Source: JAAYJS01 sp964346185 (GTDB lineage: Bacteria; Bacillota; Clostridia; Eubacteriales; Eubacteriaceae). From it: a stretch of 42,956 nt of DNA. Positions 1 through 7,674 of this stretch are shown piece by piece. The notes below the pieces were generated by a model. The model worked only from the letters and a program-made list of their open reading frames with translations. It searched no databases and was not told where the DNA came from. Position 1 is the stretch's first letter. Each line of letters starts with the position of its first letter. The position numbers and the translations under genes were made by a program. The DNA lies in NCBI GenBank assembly GCA_964346185.1, contig CAYFTR010000013.1, positions 1-42,956 on the forward strand. The letters are read 5' to 3'.

Positions 1-53
1 TGTGCACACATGTGTCTTTTATGGTTTATTTAATGAAGGGATGGTAATTATTT

Positions 54-686
54 ATGGCAGATTGGAAAAACTTAACACAAGCAGTTGGCGATTTGGAAGA
101 GGATGATGTATTAGATATCCTTAACGAGTTCATGGCTACCAATCCGAGCGAAGCGGAAGCACAAGAAGTTGTTGCAGCTTGCCAAGCAGGTATGGGTATT
201 GTCGGTGACCTTTTCGAAGAAGGCGAATATTTTGTAGGAGACTTAATTTTCGCAGGCGAATTGTTAACAGACGCTATTAACGTTGTTAAACCCGCATTGG
301 GTCAAGATTCTACGGGTAATGCAGGTACTATCTTATTGGGAACCGTACACGGCGACCTTCACGATATCGGTAAAAACATTTTCAGAAGCATGTCCGAAGC
401 CGCGGGTTTTGAAGTTGTAGACTTGGGTATCGACGTTGCTGTAGAAGATTTTGTTGAAAAAGCAAAAGAAATTAAACCGGACATCATCGGTATGTCAGGC
501 GTTTTAACCTTAGCAATCGACTCCATGAAAGAAACCGCTGAAGCTGTAAAAGGCGCAGGTATCGAAGCTAAAATGATTATCGGCGGAAACCCCGTTACTC
601 AAGAAGCGATGGAATATGTCGGATCTGACGCATTTACAACCAATGCTGCAGAAGGCGTAAAAATTTGCCAAGGCTGGGTTGCTTAA
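54..686 (+). CDS. Corrinoid (B12-binding) methyltransferase partner protein
   Basis: A 210-residue cobalamin carrier of the MtaC/MtbC/MttC type. Such proteins shuttle a methyl group between a substrate:corrinoid methyltransferase and a second methyltransferase in the cytoplasm. Residues 1-85 form the helical cap domain. The Rossmann-like B12 domain follows, with the DxHxxG motif at D101-L-H103-D-I-G106 (His103 is the lower cobalt ligand), the S148-x-x-L151 motif and the G177-G178 pair. The length is normal for the family. The best Shine-Dalgarno candidate, GAAGGGATGG, lies rather far (about 11 nt) from the ATG. The partner methyltransferase is not in the window and probably lies upstream, so the substrate (methanol, methylamine, betaine or O-demethylation donor) cannot be assigned. 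A strong terminator follows. Confidence 0.93.
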   Translation: MADWKNLTQAVGDLEEDDVLDILNEFMATNPSEAEAQEVVAACQAGMGIVGDLFEEGEYFVGDLIFAGELLTDAINVVKPALGQDSTGNAGTILLGTVHGDLHDIGKNIFRSMSEAAGFEVVDLGIDVAVEDFVEKAKEIKPDIIGMSGVLTLAIDSMKETAEAVKGAGIEAKMIIGGNPVTQEAMEYVGSDAFTTNAAEGVKICQGWVA

Positions 687-711
687 TTTCATAACACAAC
701 GCAAACATAAA

Positions 712-740
712 AGCCACCGGATAACCGGTGGCTTTTTTTC
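712..740 (+). terminator. Rho-independent terminator of the corrinoid gene
   Basis: A perfect 9-bp stem AGCCACCGG/CCGGTGGCT with an ATAA loop is followed by a T-run. It lies 25 bases after the corrinoid gene stop. Confidence 0.9.
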
Positions 741-791
741 TTTTTAATGTTTGTAACGCGATGCTCGCCGTTTTGATAGATGGCTTTGTCT

Positions 792-1391
792 TTATCGGTC
801 GTCCAAAGTCAAGTTTAAGGTCGGTCGGTGTTCAACCGGCGGCATTTGGTGCAAGTCCAGATTACTTCCGACTTCCAATAATTTATAATAGTTATCTCTG
901 ACTTTTTTAATATGGAACATTTGGTGAATCCGTACATCTCGATCCGCCCGAATTTTGCCGTTAAAAATTTTTCGTGTCGGCTTAACGGATACGGGATCAA
1001 AGGCAACATCAATAATAAAATCATCTGCAGTACCGGCAACCATCACAATGCGGTCATCTTCCAGTTCGGCGTAACCTTCGTTATTACCGTCTTTAATCAA
1101 GTTTACTTTGTATTGCTCTAAAATAGCTTGAGCAATATCTTTTACATGCCGGTCATCGACTTCAATTTCCGTGGAACGGTAGGGAAATTCCAACGAAAAT
1201 TTTTTGGGGGAATATTTTTCCTCCGAGATGTCACGGTAGGTTTCGGGATCCCCCTGCCAGGTACAAAAACCGCAGGTCTCTCTGCTGTTAGAGGTTGTGT
1301 CGATAAAGGCGGGATGTATTAATAACAGCACCGCTCCGATCAGTGCAATGCCGTTACCGCCCAACAACAATGCCCATCTGAATGCTTTCAT
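792..1391 (-). CDS. Hypothetical membrane-anchored protein
   Basis: A 199-residue protein that I do not recognise. Residues 3-30 form one hydrophobic N-terminal segment (membrane anchor or uncleaved signal). The rest is a hydrophilic, acidic domain probably outside the membrane, with a Cys-x-x-Cys pair (CGFC) just after the anchor. A longer reading from a TTG four codons upstream is possible, but the ATG at 1391 is preceded by GGAGG at ideal spacing and is preferred. The gene has its own promoter (1425-1453) and is not overlapped by its neighbours. No enzyme motif is visible; the CxxC could be a disulfide or metal site. Confidence 0.75.
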   Translation of the reverse strand: MKAFRWALLLGGNGIALIGAVLLLIHPAFIDTTSNSRETCGFCTWQGDPETYRDISEEKYSPKKFSLEFPYRSTEIEVDDRHVKDIAQAILEQYKVNLIKDGNNEGYAELEDDRIVMVAGTADDFIIDVAFDPVSVKPTRKIFNGKIRADRDVRIHQMFHIKKVRDNYYKLLEVGSNLDLHQMPPVEHRPTLNLTLDDR

Positions 1392-1424
1392 AATAGCCTC
1401 CAATTGTTTGGATTGGTTGATATT

Positions 1425-1453
1425 ATCCTACCGTGTTTGTTTGTCTTTGTCAA
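1425..1453 (-). promoter_or_regulatory. Sigma-A promoter of the 792-1391 gene
   Basis: On the minus strand a perfect TTGACA (-35) is separated by 17 bp from TAGGAT (-10). The T-run of the upstream hairpin (1454-1480) runs straight into the -35 box. Confidence 0.65.
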
Positions 1454-1480
1454 AAAAACATCCGATTTTCAGATGTTTTT
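1454..1480 (-). terminator. Hairpin with T-tract
   Basis: AAAAACATC and GATGTTTTT pair over a 9-nt loop. On the minus strand it ends in a T-run that abuts the -35 box of the next gene. It may be a back-up terminator for the ferredoxin transcript. Confidence 0.5.
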
Positions 1481-1504
1481 AAGTAAGTCTACAAAATGTA
1501 TTTT

Positions 1505-1547
1505 AATTAAAAAACTCCCTAAAGGAACAATTGTTCCTTTAGGGAGT
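1505..1547 (-). terminator. Terminator of the ferredoxin gene
   Basis: A perfect 17-bp inverted repeat (1514-1530 with 1531-1547) is followed on the minus strand by T-rich sequence, just after the ferredoxin stop. Confidence 0.85.
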
Positions 1548-1569
1548 CATCAATAAAGTTATGTATTGA

Positions 1570-1740
1570 TTAGTCTTCTTCGCTGATAGCTTCTACAGGG
1601 CAGTTATCTGCACAATTACCGCAATCTATGCAAAGATCCGCATCGATTTTATAGATATCTCCTTCGGAAATTGCATCTACCGGGCAATCGTCTATGCATG
1701 TACCGCATGCAATACATTCACTGGAAATTACATGTGCCAT
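1570..1740 (-). CDS. 2[4Fe-4S] ferredoxin
   Basis: A 56-residue clostridial-type ferredoxin, a low-potential one-electron carrier of the cytoplasm. It has two classical CxxCxxCxxxCP clusters (CIACGTCIDDCP and CIDCGNCADNCP) in an acidic protein, the normal size for the family. An in-frame upstream extension to 1806 exists, but the ATG at 1740 has AAAGGAG 8 nt upstream and matches the family N-terminus. It is monocistronic, with a promoter at 1772-1799 and a terminator at 1505-1547. Such an isolated ferredoxin usually serves many oxidoreductases, so the partner cannot be deduced. Confidence 0.96.
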   Translation of the reverse strand: MAHVISSECIACGTCIDDCPVDAISEGDIYKIDADLCIDCGNCADNCPVEAISEED

Positions 1741-1771
1741 TATTATGTCTCCTTTCACATTCAATAAAACT

Positions 1772-1799
1772 ATTATAACCAAATCTAAAATTATTTCAA
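1772..1799 (-). promoter_or_regulatory. Sigma-A promoter of the ferredoxin gene
   Basis: On the minus strand TTGAAA (-35), a 16-bp spacer and a perfect TATAAT (-10) lie 31-59 bp upstream of the ferredoxin ATG. Confidence 0.75.
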
Positions 1800-1833
1800 C
1801 AAACAATCACAAAAAAAGTCTGTTTTTTGTTAA

Positions 1834-2856
1834 TTATTTGTCTTTGCGGCGGTGTCGAGGTTTTCTGGAAGGGCGAATTCTTTTTTTATTCTGATTTTGA
1901 GGGCGTTTTTCTTCCTCTCGTTGTGTCTCTTCGTCATCTTTTTGAGGCTTTTGTCTCTTTTTATACTCCCCCTGAAATTCCGATTTTTGGGGTATTGACG
2001 CATCCTGAAACGATTCGATGACTTCCTGAGGCGGTTTTCTGCCCATATCGACGATATCGTCTAAGGCATATTGGCGAATTTCCATATCGCCGTCCTCGTT
2101 TTGCATCCGCAGGGATACGGTTTCCTTTAAGTAATGCTGTTTTACGACTTCTCCGTAACCGTCTTTGGTTTCAACGTAATTTTTTATTTTGGGCATCCGT
2201 TTGCCGATACTTTGGTAAAAATCTTTTTCAAAGGTCAGGCAACATAAGAGTCTGCCGCAAACACCGGAAATTTTTGTTGAATTCAGTGACAAGTTTTGTT
2301 CCTTTGCCATTTTTATGGAGATGGGTGAAAAGTCTCCCATCCATTGGGCACAACACGTGGTACGACCGCAACACCCCAGAGTTTTAAAGTTACGGGTTTC
2401 GTCACGAACACCGATTTGTCTTAATTCGATGCGTAAACGGAAAACGGCGGCCAAATCTTTTACCAATTCTCTAAAGTCGACGCGACCTTCCGATGAAAAA
2501 TAAAAAATGGCTTTTTTGTCGTCGAAGGTGTACTCCACTTCGATGAGTTTCATTTCCAGATTGTTTTCTTTAACTTTGGTGTTAAAGATTTCTTTTGCTT
2601 CTTCAGCTTTTTCCTTTAATCGACTCCAATGGGCGGTGTCTTCCATGGTGGCTAAACGCAGCACCGGCTTTAAAGGGGTCGGGTATTCGTAGTCGTCAGG
2701 CAACGGACGAGGGCCGATGGCCACTTCACCGTATTTTATTCCCTTAGACGTTTCAACGATCACGTGATCGAATTGTTCCAGTATCAAACCGTTGGCATCA
2801 AAATTATAAATTTTGCCGACGGGACGAAACCGAACACCAACTATACTATTTGACAT
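1834..2856 (-). CDS. ricT: PSP1-domain protein RicT (YaaT-like)
   Basis: A 340-residue member of the YaaT/RicT family. In Bacillus subtilis this protein is part of the RicA-RicF-RicT complex, which binds Fe-S clusters and controls RNase Y-dependent mRNA maturation and developmental phosphorelays. The PSP1 domain covers about residues 60-150. The cysteines expected for cluster binding are present: 162, 163, 168, 169 (GCCGRTTCC) and 200, 205, 206 (GVCGRLLCC). Residues from about 290 on are a Lys/Arg/Gln-rich, probably disordered tail, suggesting nucleic-acid contact. It overlaps the end of holB by 11 bp and has AGGAG upstream, so it is translated from the same transcript, as in the Bacillus tmk-holB-yaaT region. 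Confidence 0.92.
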   Translation of the reverse strand: MSNSIVGVRFRPVGKIYNFDANGLILEQFDHVIVETSKGIKYGEVAIGPRPLPDDYEYPTPLKPVLRLATMEDTAHWSRLKEKAEEAKEIFNTKVKENNLEMKLIEVEYTFDDKKAIFYFSSEGRVDFRELVKDLAAVFRLRIELRQIGVRDETRNFKTLGCCGRTTCCAQWMGDFSPISIKMAKEQNLSLNSTKISGVCGRLLCCLTFEKDFYQSIGKRMPKIKNYVETKDGYGEVVKQHYLKETVSLRMQNEDGDMEIRQYALDDIVDMGRKPPQEVIESFQDASIPQKSEFQGEYKKRQKPQKDDEETQREEEKRPQNQNKKRIRPSRKPRHRRKDK

Positions 2857-3835
2857 CTATGTTCGCTCCTATTGCGTATATTCTCATTAAGGTGGCTTCC
2901 CATCCCAGTTTTTGGTTCATATTATAAGTTAAATTGTGCTTAAATTCAAATAAAGTTTCGCAGACCGCCCTAAGTTGTCGGCGGGTGAAGCATTCCGACA
3001 ATTCCCGATGGCGGGGTTGCACCTCTCCCCTGTATCGACGGCGAAGGGCATCTAAAAAGTAAAACAACAGCTCGTCGGTAAAAGCATCGGATAATGCCTT
3101 GTCCTTTGACAGGGTGTCACTTAAATCGAATAGTGCGGAGGGTTTCCCCTTAAAAGCACCCAGTAAACTTTCCAAAATGCGATTGCTCATTTCCAAGATG
3201 GCGGTGTCGGTCATGTTGTCGACCAACCACCCCGGCGACCCTTTGGCACTTTCCAGAAGGGACAGGGCTTTATCCGATTTTTCGGGGAAACGCTCTTTTG
3301 CAAAGTGTTGCATTTGTTGTTGATTGAGGGGTAATACCCGCAGTTGTTGACAACGGGAACGTATCGTCGACAACAACCTGTCGGGGCGTTCACTGGTTAT
3401 GATAATAACCTGACCCTTTCCCGGTTCTTCCAGGGTTTTTAAAAGGGCATTTTGTGCTTCCGTGGTCATGGTATGGCCTTCTTCAATCAGATGCACCTGT
3501 CTTTCCCCGAGGGGTTTGTATACCATGGCGGCAATCATTTGTCGGATCGCCCCGATACGAATGGTGCTTTCTCCTTCTTTAGCGGCAACAACAGCAAAGC
3601 CCGGGTGGGCGTTTGACTCAAAAAGAGTACAACTGCGACAGTTGCCGCAGGGTTTGTTTTGCTTTGCCGAACACAAAAGGGCTTTTGCAAAGTAACGGGC
3701 AAGTGTCTTTTTACCGCAACCCTTGGGACCACTCACCAAATAGGCGTGGCTCGGTCGGTCTTCAGCGAGGACGGTGTCTAAATAGGCGAGCAGTTTCTCC
3801 TGACCGATGATCCCGGTCCGTTTTATGCTTTCCAC
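2846..3835 (-). CDS. holB: DNA polymerase III delta-prime subunit
   Basis: A 329-residue AAA+ clamp-loader subunit that helps load the beta clamp at replication forks. Walker A is GPKGCGKKT at 36-44. The zinc module is Cys55, Cys63, Cys66 and Cys69. The sensor/SRC motif is in STIRSRCQQL. The C-terminal third is the helical collar domain. The start codon is GTG, lying inside the end of the upstream DUF2007 gene (13-bp overlap) with GAGGA close upstream, implying translational coupling. Length and order (tmk upstream, ricT downstream) match other Bacillota. Confidence 0.93.
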   Translation of the reverse strand: MESIKRTGIIGQEKLLAYLDTVLAEDRPSHAYLVSGPKGCGKKTLARYFAKALLCSAKQNKPCGNCRSCTLFESNAHPGFAVVAAKEGESTIRIGAIRQMIAAMVYKPLGERQVHLIEEGHTMTTEAQNALLKTLEEPGKGQVIIITSERPDRLLSTIRSRCQQLRVLPLNQQQMQHFAKERFPEKSDKALSLLESAKGSPGWLVDNMTDTAILEMSNRILESLLGAFKGKPSALFDLSDTLSKDKALSDAFTDELLFYFLDALRRRYRGEVQPRHRELSECFTRRQLRAVCETLFEFKHNLTYNMNQKLGWEATLMRIYAIGANIDVK

Positions 3836-4071
3836 TGTTCCTCAACCAAATCGGAGTTGTCTTCGGACAAAAGGCGCAGAGCCGCATCGTAATCTTTTTT
3901 TGAAACCAACAAACGAATATCCGTCAGTCCCGTATCACCCATATAAACTTTTCCGGCAAAGCCCTTTTCAATTTGAATAACGGGAATGCCGTTCGCTTCC
4001 AAGTAAGTTTGGGTGACCGACGCATCGACCACGTCGGTTACGCGAATCACCTCTTTTAAATCTTTATCCAT
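3823..4071 (-). CDS. DUF2007-type small protein
   Basis: An 82-residue protein resembling the DUF2007 family (putative signal-transducing, ferredoxin-like fold, ACT/PII-like size). It starts VIRVTDVVDASVTQTYLEANGIPV, the typical 'switch between bodies, choose the right copy' pattern of that family, and ends with a helix (residues about 58-75). No biochemical function is established for the family. It overlaps tmk by 8 bp and holB by 13 bp, with GGAGG in front of its ATG. In Bacillus the same position holds yaaQ (darA), a PII-like cyclic-di-AMP receptor; whether this protein plays a similar role is speculation. Confidence 0.75.
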   Translation of the reverse strand: MDKDLKEVIRVTDVVDASVTQTYLEANGIPVIQIEKGFAGKVYMGDTGLTDIRLLVSKKDYDAALRLLSEDNSDLVEEQWKA

Positions 4072-4735
4072 GATACACCTCCATTAATTTTTGATAAATA
4101 TCTTCGTGAATGTTGTCGACTTGCCGTATTTTACCGTTTTTTGCGCAATTAATCATTGTCCAGTTTTTTTCTTCCGCAATGGCCAGTGCCGCCTTTGCGG
4201 CCGCCTTTAAGTGTGTCGCGGATTTTTCGTGAATATCCTTATCGGCATTGCCGGTCATTTTATTGGCACGTTCCGCCATTAAATGACAGCTGACCGACAG
4301 AGGGAGGTTTAAAAAGAAAACGATATCCGGCTTCGGCAAGCCCAGCAAACGATACTCGTAGTCTTCCAACCAATGAATAAAGTCGGCACGTTCATCGTTA
4401 TCTTTTATTTTTCCCGCCTGATGAACCATATTCGCGGTGGTGTAACGATCCGCAATGACCAATCCGCCCGCTTTCAAAAAACTTTCCAGATCTTCCTTAT
4501 AGGAAGCGTAGCGATCGGCGGCATAAAAGGTCGATGCGATATAAGGGCTGACGGCATCGGGGTCGGTGCCGAAGTCCCCTGCCAAATAAGCCTTGACCAT
4601 GGCGGAGGACGCCTTATCGTAACGGGGGTAAGAGACTAATTTTACCGACTGCCCCTCTTCTTTTAATCTTTTATAAAGGGCCATGCTCTGGGTTTGTTTT
4701 CCGGAGCCGTCCAACCCTTCAATAACTACCAACAT
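4064..4735 (-). CDS. tmk: Thymidylate kinase
   Basis: A 223-residue kinase that phosphorylates dTMP to dTDP with ATP. The P-loop GLDGSGKQT lies at residues 7-15, and the dTMP-binding DRY motif is in IADRYTTANMVHQ. The C-terminal half contains the Lys/Arg-rich LID region. I start it at the ATG at 4735, because the upstream part of the longer frame lies in the decarboxylase gene and the P-loop normally begins within ten residues. The start is 4 bp from the decarboxylase stop, and its end overlaps the next gene by 8 bp. Confidence 0.93.
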   Translation of the reverse strand: MLVVIEGLDGSGKQTQSMALYKRLKEEGQSVKLVSYPRYDKASSAMVKAYLAGDFGTDPDAVSPYIASTFYAADRYASYKEDLESFLKAGGLVIADRYTTANMVHQAGKIKDNDERADFIHWLEDYEYRLLGLPKPDIVFFLNLPLSVSCHLMAERANKMTGNADKDIHEKSATHLKAAAKAALAIAEEKNWTMINCAKNGKIRQVDNIHEDIYQKLMEVYHG

Positions 4736-4739
4736 TCCA

Positions 4740-6125
4740 TTACCTGCTTTCCGTGCATATTTGTACAGAGACACTTTTGTCAGTTTTTATCAGTCCTAAA
4801 ACCGAGTTGCCCCGGGCGTTCATCTCATCGATACCCGAAACAATGTTTTCGGTGAGTAAGCTTCCCGGCACCGCACAGGGTACCCCGGGCGGGTAGGGAA
4901 TAATAAAATCACCACTGATTTTACCGACCGCCGCTTTCAGCGGGCAAAGTTTTTTTACACTTTGAAGCCCTTCATTCAAACCGATAACAAGTTTGGGCAC
5001 GGCAAAGAAAAAGTTTTCCCTATTCGTTAATTTTTTCTGCCCGTAACCGCTGTTTTTAAGTGTTGCCACCGTATCGATTAAGGCGGCAATTTCCGACGGC
5101 TCCGTACCCGTACCCGTCATCGCCAACAATACGTTTTCCAAGGCAAGTTCGCATTGAAAACCTCGGGTTTCCAAGCTGTTATAGACCGCCCTGCCCTCTC
5201 CCGGAAATACAAACAAAAATTTGCTTCTGTCATAAGGGGTATCGGTGTACAGCGTTTCTCCCAGCCGCTCCCGTGCTTTACGATGGGCACGGTCTACCCT
5301 TTGCCAATGCCAAAAACCTTTTTCCGCCCCCCGATCGACGGCGGCTTCCAAAGACGCCAGCAATAAGTAAGAAGGGCTGGAGGTCGAAAGCATGGCACGA
5401 TATACCGCCAAACGTTGTCGGTCCACACGGTGTCCCCGCACATGTATAAGGGCGGTTTGATTAAAGCCGCCCAAAATTTTATGCACCGATTGCACAACCA
5501 CATCGGCTCCCGCGGACAGGGCATCCTGCGGTCCGTCGGGGTAAAACGCCAAATGGGCACCATGTGCCTCATCAACCAACAACCATTTGTCTTGAGTGTG
5601 TAAGGCAGCTGCAATGGCACGGACATCGGACACCGTGCCGTAGTAGGTCGGTGAGGTTAAGACCATACCCGCTATATCGGGGTGGTGCTGCAAAGCACGG
5701 GCAACCGCCGTTTCCGAGACACTTTTTGCAAAGCCCAAAGGGCTGATATCCGGTTCAATAAAAACCGGTTCGGCACGGCAAAGTGCCAAGCCCGCATACA
5801 CGCTACGGTGACAATCCGTCGGGACAAGCACTTTATCCCCTTGTTTGAGTAAGGTGTGCAAGACGGTTAATAAACCGCCGGTTGCACCGTTAATGCCCAT
5901 CATGGACATATCCGCCCTGTAGAGCCGTGCGATTTTTTCTTCGACCGCTTTCAGAAGACCTTGTGCCTCATAGAGATGATCGGTATCGGACAGTTCCGTT
6001 ACGTCCAATGCGGTGATACCGATTTCTTTTAACAGGGGGCGCCCTTTGTGTCCGGGCATATAAAAACGACAATTTTTATTTTTATGTTGTAAAGTTTTTT
6101 CAATTAAGTGTTTTTTATCGGGCAT
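4740..6125 (-). CDS. PLP-dependent Orn/Lys/Arg decarboxylase family protein
   Basis: A 461-residue fold-type I PLP enzyme of the YaaO/SpeA group (lysine, ornithine or arginine decarboxylase). Visible landmarks are FYMPGHKGRP (21-30), the PLP-stacking and Asp motif DEAHGAH (185-191), and the Schiff-base lysine 216 in SVHKILGG. It lacks the N-terminal wing domain of enterobacterial inducible decarboxylases, as is typical for the short Bacillota form. The substrate cannot be read from sequence; arginine or lysine is likely from family precedent. It heads the decarboxylase-tmk-DUF2007-holB-ricT gene string, the same order as yaaO-tmk-yaaQ-yaaR-holB-yaaT in Bacillus. The ATG is preceded by AAGAGAG. 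Confidence 0.88.
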   Translation of the reverse strand: MPDKKHLIEKTLQHKNKNCRFYMPGHKGRPLLKEIGITALDVTELSDTDHLYEAQGLLKAVEEKIARLYRADMSMMGINGATGGLLTVLHTLLKQGDKVLVPTDCHRSVYAGLALCRAEPVFIEPDISPLGFAKSVSETAVARALQHHPDIAGMVLTSPTYYGTVSDVRAIAAALHTQDKWLLVDEAHGAHLAFYPDGPQDALSAGADVVVQSVHKILGGFNQTALIHVRGHRVDRQRLAVYRAMLSTSSPSYLLLASLEAAVDRGAEKGFWHWQRVDRAHRKARERLGETLYTDTPYDRSKFLFVFPGEGRAVYNSLETRGFQCELALENVLLAMTGTGTEPSEIAALIDTVATLKNSGYGQKKLTNRENFFFAVPKLVIGLNEGLQSVKKLCPLKAAVGKISGDFIIPYPPGVPCAVPGSLLTENIVSGIDEMNARGNSVLGLIKTDKSVSVQICTESR

Positions 6126-6189
6126 GGTTTTTACGCTCTCTTAATTGATTTATTTTAACATAAAGATCGAAATACAACGCCAATTTTTT

Positions 6190-6267
6190 TAAATAAAAGG
6201 CACGGTTCCGACCCTTCGGCGGCTTTAAGATATAAAAGAAAGCGCCATAACGGTCGATACCGTGCCT
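6190..6267 (-). terminator. Long structured hairpin with T-rich 3' end
   Basis: On the minus strand three stacked helices can form: AGGCACGGT with ACCGTGCCT (6198-6206/6259-6267), CGACC with GGTCG (6209-6213/6252-6256), and GGC-GCTTT with AAAGC-GCC (6218-6226/6239-6246, one bulge). TTTTATTT follows directly. It lies between the surface-protein gene and the decarboxylase. It can act as an intrinsic terminator but is more elaborate than the others in the window. Confidence 0.6.
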
Positions 6268-6317
6268 GATACACACAACTATTCCTTTGCGGGTTAAAAA
6301 CTGTACCGACTCTCCGT

Positions 6318-7454
6318 TTAAGAGTTTCTTTTATTTTGAATAACAATCAAAGCAATGAAGCTGACGGTACTGAGCAATACACCGAGGGCAACAGGGCTTC
6401 TGTCTCCGGTAAAGGGCGTCGGCCACAATATTTGTCCGATTTCCTGATTGGCGGAACCCACCCCTTTACTTTTAAAGACCATCACATAGGTGACACCCTC
6501 TTCCCTCGGTGAGGGATACACAATTTCATTTTGATTTAAGGGGCGGTGTCGGCTGTCGAGAGTTTCGACATAATCATAATCTTTCAGTATTTTTCGATAG
6601 GACAAATCTCTTTTTAACTCCACACTGAGTTTTTCGGTATCTATGGGTTTTCCGGCTTCTCCGAGGGTGGTCACCCCGCCCAGGGGGTTGTTTAGCTCTC
6701 TTTGATCCACCAGGTACATAACGGCGGCGCTGTTGATCCTTTTTTGCTTTTTACGTAAACGGTCTTCCTCCGAAGCCGGTCCTTTATGCTTTAAGTAGAC
6801 ATGTAAAGCGGTATTACCTCCGGGTTCCGGAAATATTTGAACCCCCTCAACTCTATCAACGGTATAGGTTTCCGAGCCGATAACAGTATAAGCCTGTTCG
6901 TCTAACCAAGTGTTGATATCCTCCGCCAGCACCTCTCCGGGGGTACCCTCTACGGTTTGGCGGTCAATTATTTTAGTTTTTTCATTTGTTTTCTCACGAG
7001 CTGTATCGGACTCGCTTTCCTCACCTTTATCATAGACGGCGTAAAAAATTAAATCGATACGGCTTTGTGTCTCCGGCGGCGTGCCGTCGAGTACCAGCAT
7101 AATTTGAAGTGCTTTGCTGTCCGGTATGCGGGTTGCGACCGCCGGAAATTGTACGGGCTGCCCGCCGTTGGCGGTTTCGGAGAAGGTGTAGCCCGCCAAA
7201 CTGTCGGTCTGATTTTTTTTAAAATAATCGTAAATATCCCGTTTGGTGGTTGGTTCTCCGGGAGGACCGTAGATTTTTGTTTTATGGATAAGCTTGTTGT
7301 AAAACATAAAATTGACGGGTATGCCGCCTTTGTCCGGCTCTTGGCTGTCGGCGGTGATATCCGTCTCTGTAAAAGCCGTCACTCCCCCGGATAACAGCAT
7401 GAGAACTGTCAGCATTAATAAAGATACAACCGCTGTTCGAACTCCTTTTTTCAT
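6318..7454 (-). CDS. Surface protein with repeated MucBP-like modules and sortase-like tail
   Basis: A 378-residue exported protein. An N-terminal signal peptide (MKKG..., hydrophobic 9-28, cleavage probably near SGGVTAF) precedes about three loosely repeated modules (about 45-135, 140-250, 265-350). Each has a beta-strand with a Tyr, a GxPG-like turn and a terminal V-x-Y/V-x-L strand, similar in layout to MucBP/adhesin repeats. The C-terminus has PTPFTGD, a hydrophobic stretch (SPVALGVLLSTVSFIALIVI) and a positive tail QNKRNS, the layout of a sortase cell-wall anchor, though LPxTG is not matched exactly. The start at 7454 has AGGAG; the extension to 7571 has no ribosome site. No sortase is in the window. 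The MucBP assignment is an inference. Confidence 0.72.
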   Translation of the reverse strand: MKKGVRTAVVSLLMLTVLMLLSGGVTAFTETDITADSQEPDKGGIPVNFMFYNKLIHKTKIYGPPGEPTTKRDIYDYFKKNQTDSLAGYTFSETANGGQPVQFPAVATRIPDSKALQIMLVLDGTPPETQSRIDLIFYAVYDKGEESESDTAREKTNEKTKIIDRQTVEGTPGEVLAEDINTWLDEQAYTVIGSETYTVDRVEGVQIFPEPGGNTALHVYLKHKGPASEEDRLRKKQKRINSAAVMYLVDQRELNNPLGGVTTLGEAGKPIDTEKLSVELKRDLSYRKILKDYDYVETLDSRHRPLNQNEIVYPSPREEGVTYVMVFKSKGVGSANQEIGQILWPTPFTGDRSPVALGVLLSTVSFIALIVIQNKRNS

Positions 7455-7479
7455 GGGTATTTCTCCTAAAGTAATCGGT

Positions 7480-7491
7480 TTTATTATAGCA
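7480..7491 (-). promoter_or_regulatory. Extended -10 promoter of the surface-protein gene
   Basis: On the minus strand TGCTATAAT gives a perfect -10 with an extended TGN. No good -35 is seen. Confidence 0.45.
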
Positions 7492-7558
7492 TAAGAGCCT
7501 TTTTCCTTCTTAAAAATGCCTCGATACCCACATTTTTTATGTAATTTAATAATTGTCC

Positions 7559-7587
7559 TTGACTTTTCCATGACTTTGTTAGAAAAT
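7559..7587 (+). promoter_or_regulatory. Possible promoter of the methyltransferase gene
   Basis: TTGACT (-35), a 17-bp spacer and GAAAAT (-10) precede the leader hairpin at 7613-7656. Confidence 0.45.
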
Positions 7588-7612
7588 AAACATTAATCAA
7601 ATAAAAACGCTG

Positions 7613-7656
7613 AAGCGATACACTTGCAAATGAACTGCGGGTTGTGTCGCTTTTTT
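7613..7656 (+). promoter_or_regulatory. Leader hairpin with T-run (possible attenuator)
   Basis: AAGCGA (7613-7618) pairs with TCGCTT (7647-7652), extended by ACAC/GTGT with a bulge, and a run of six T follows. It lies between the putative promoter and the GAAGGAGG ribosome site of the methyltransferase. The gene upstream is divergent, so this is not the terminator of a preceding + gene. Confidence 0.45.
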
Positions 7657-7674
7657 GTTTGCGAAGGAGGCACT

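Noticed and set aside
1..15. TGTGCACA and ACACATGTGT palindromes at the window start
   Set aside because: Too short and too near the edge to interpret.
5060..5449. 129-codon + strand frame opposite the decarboxylase
   Set aside because: It is a shadow of the well-supported PLP enzyme on the other strand.
6155..6346. 63-codon minus-strand frame overlapping the surface-protein end
   Set aside because: It runs through the structured hairpin, lacks a ribosome site and resembles no protein.
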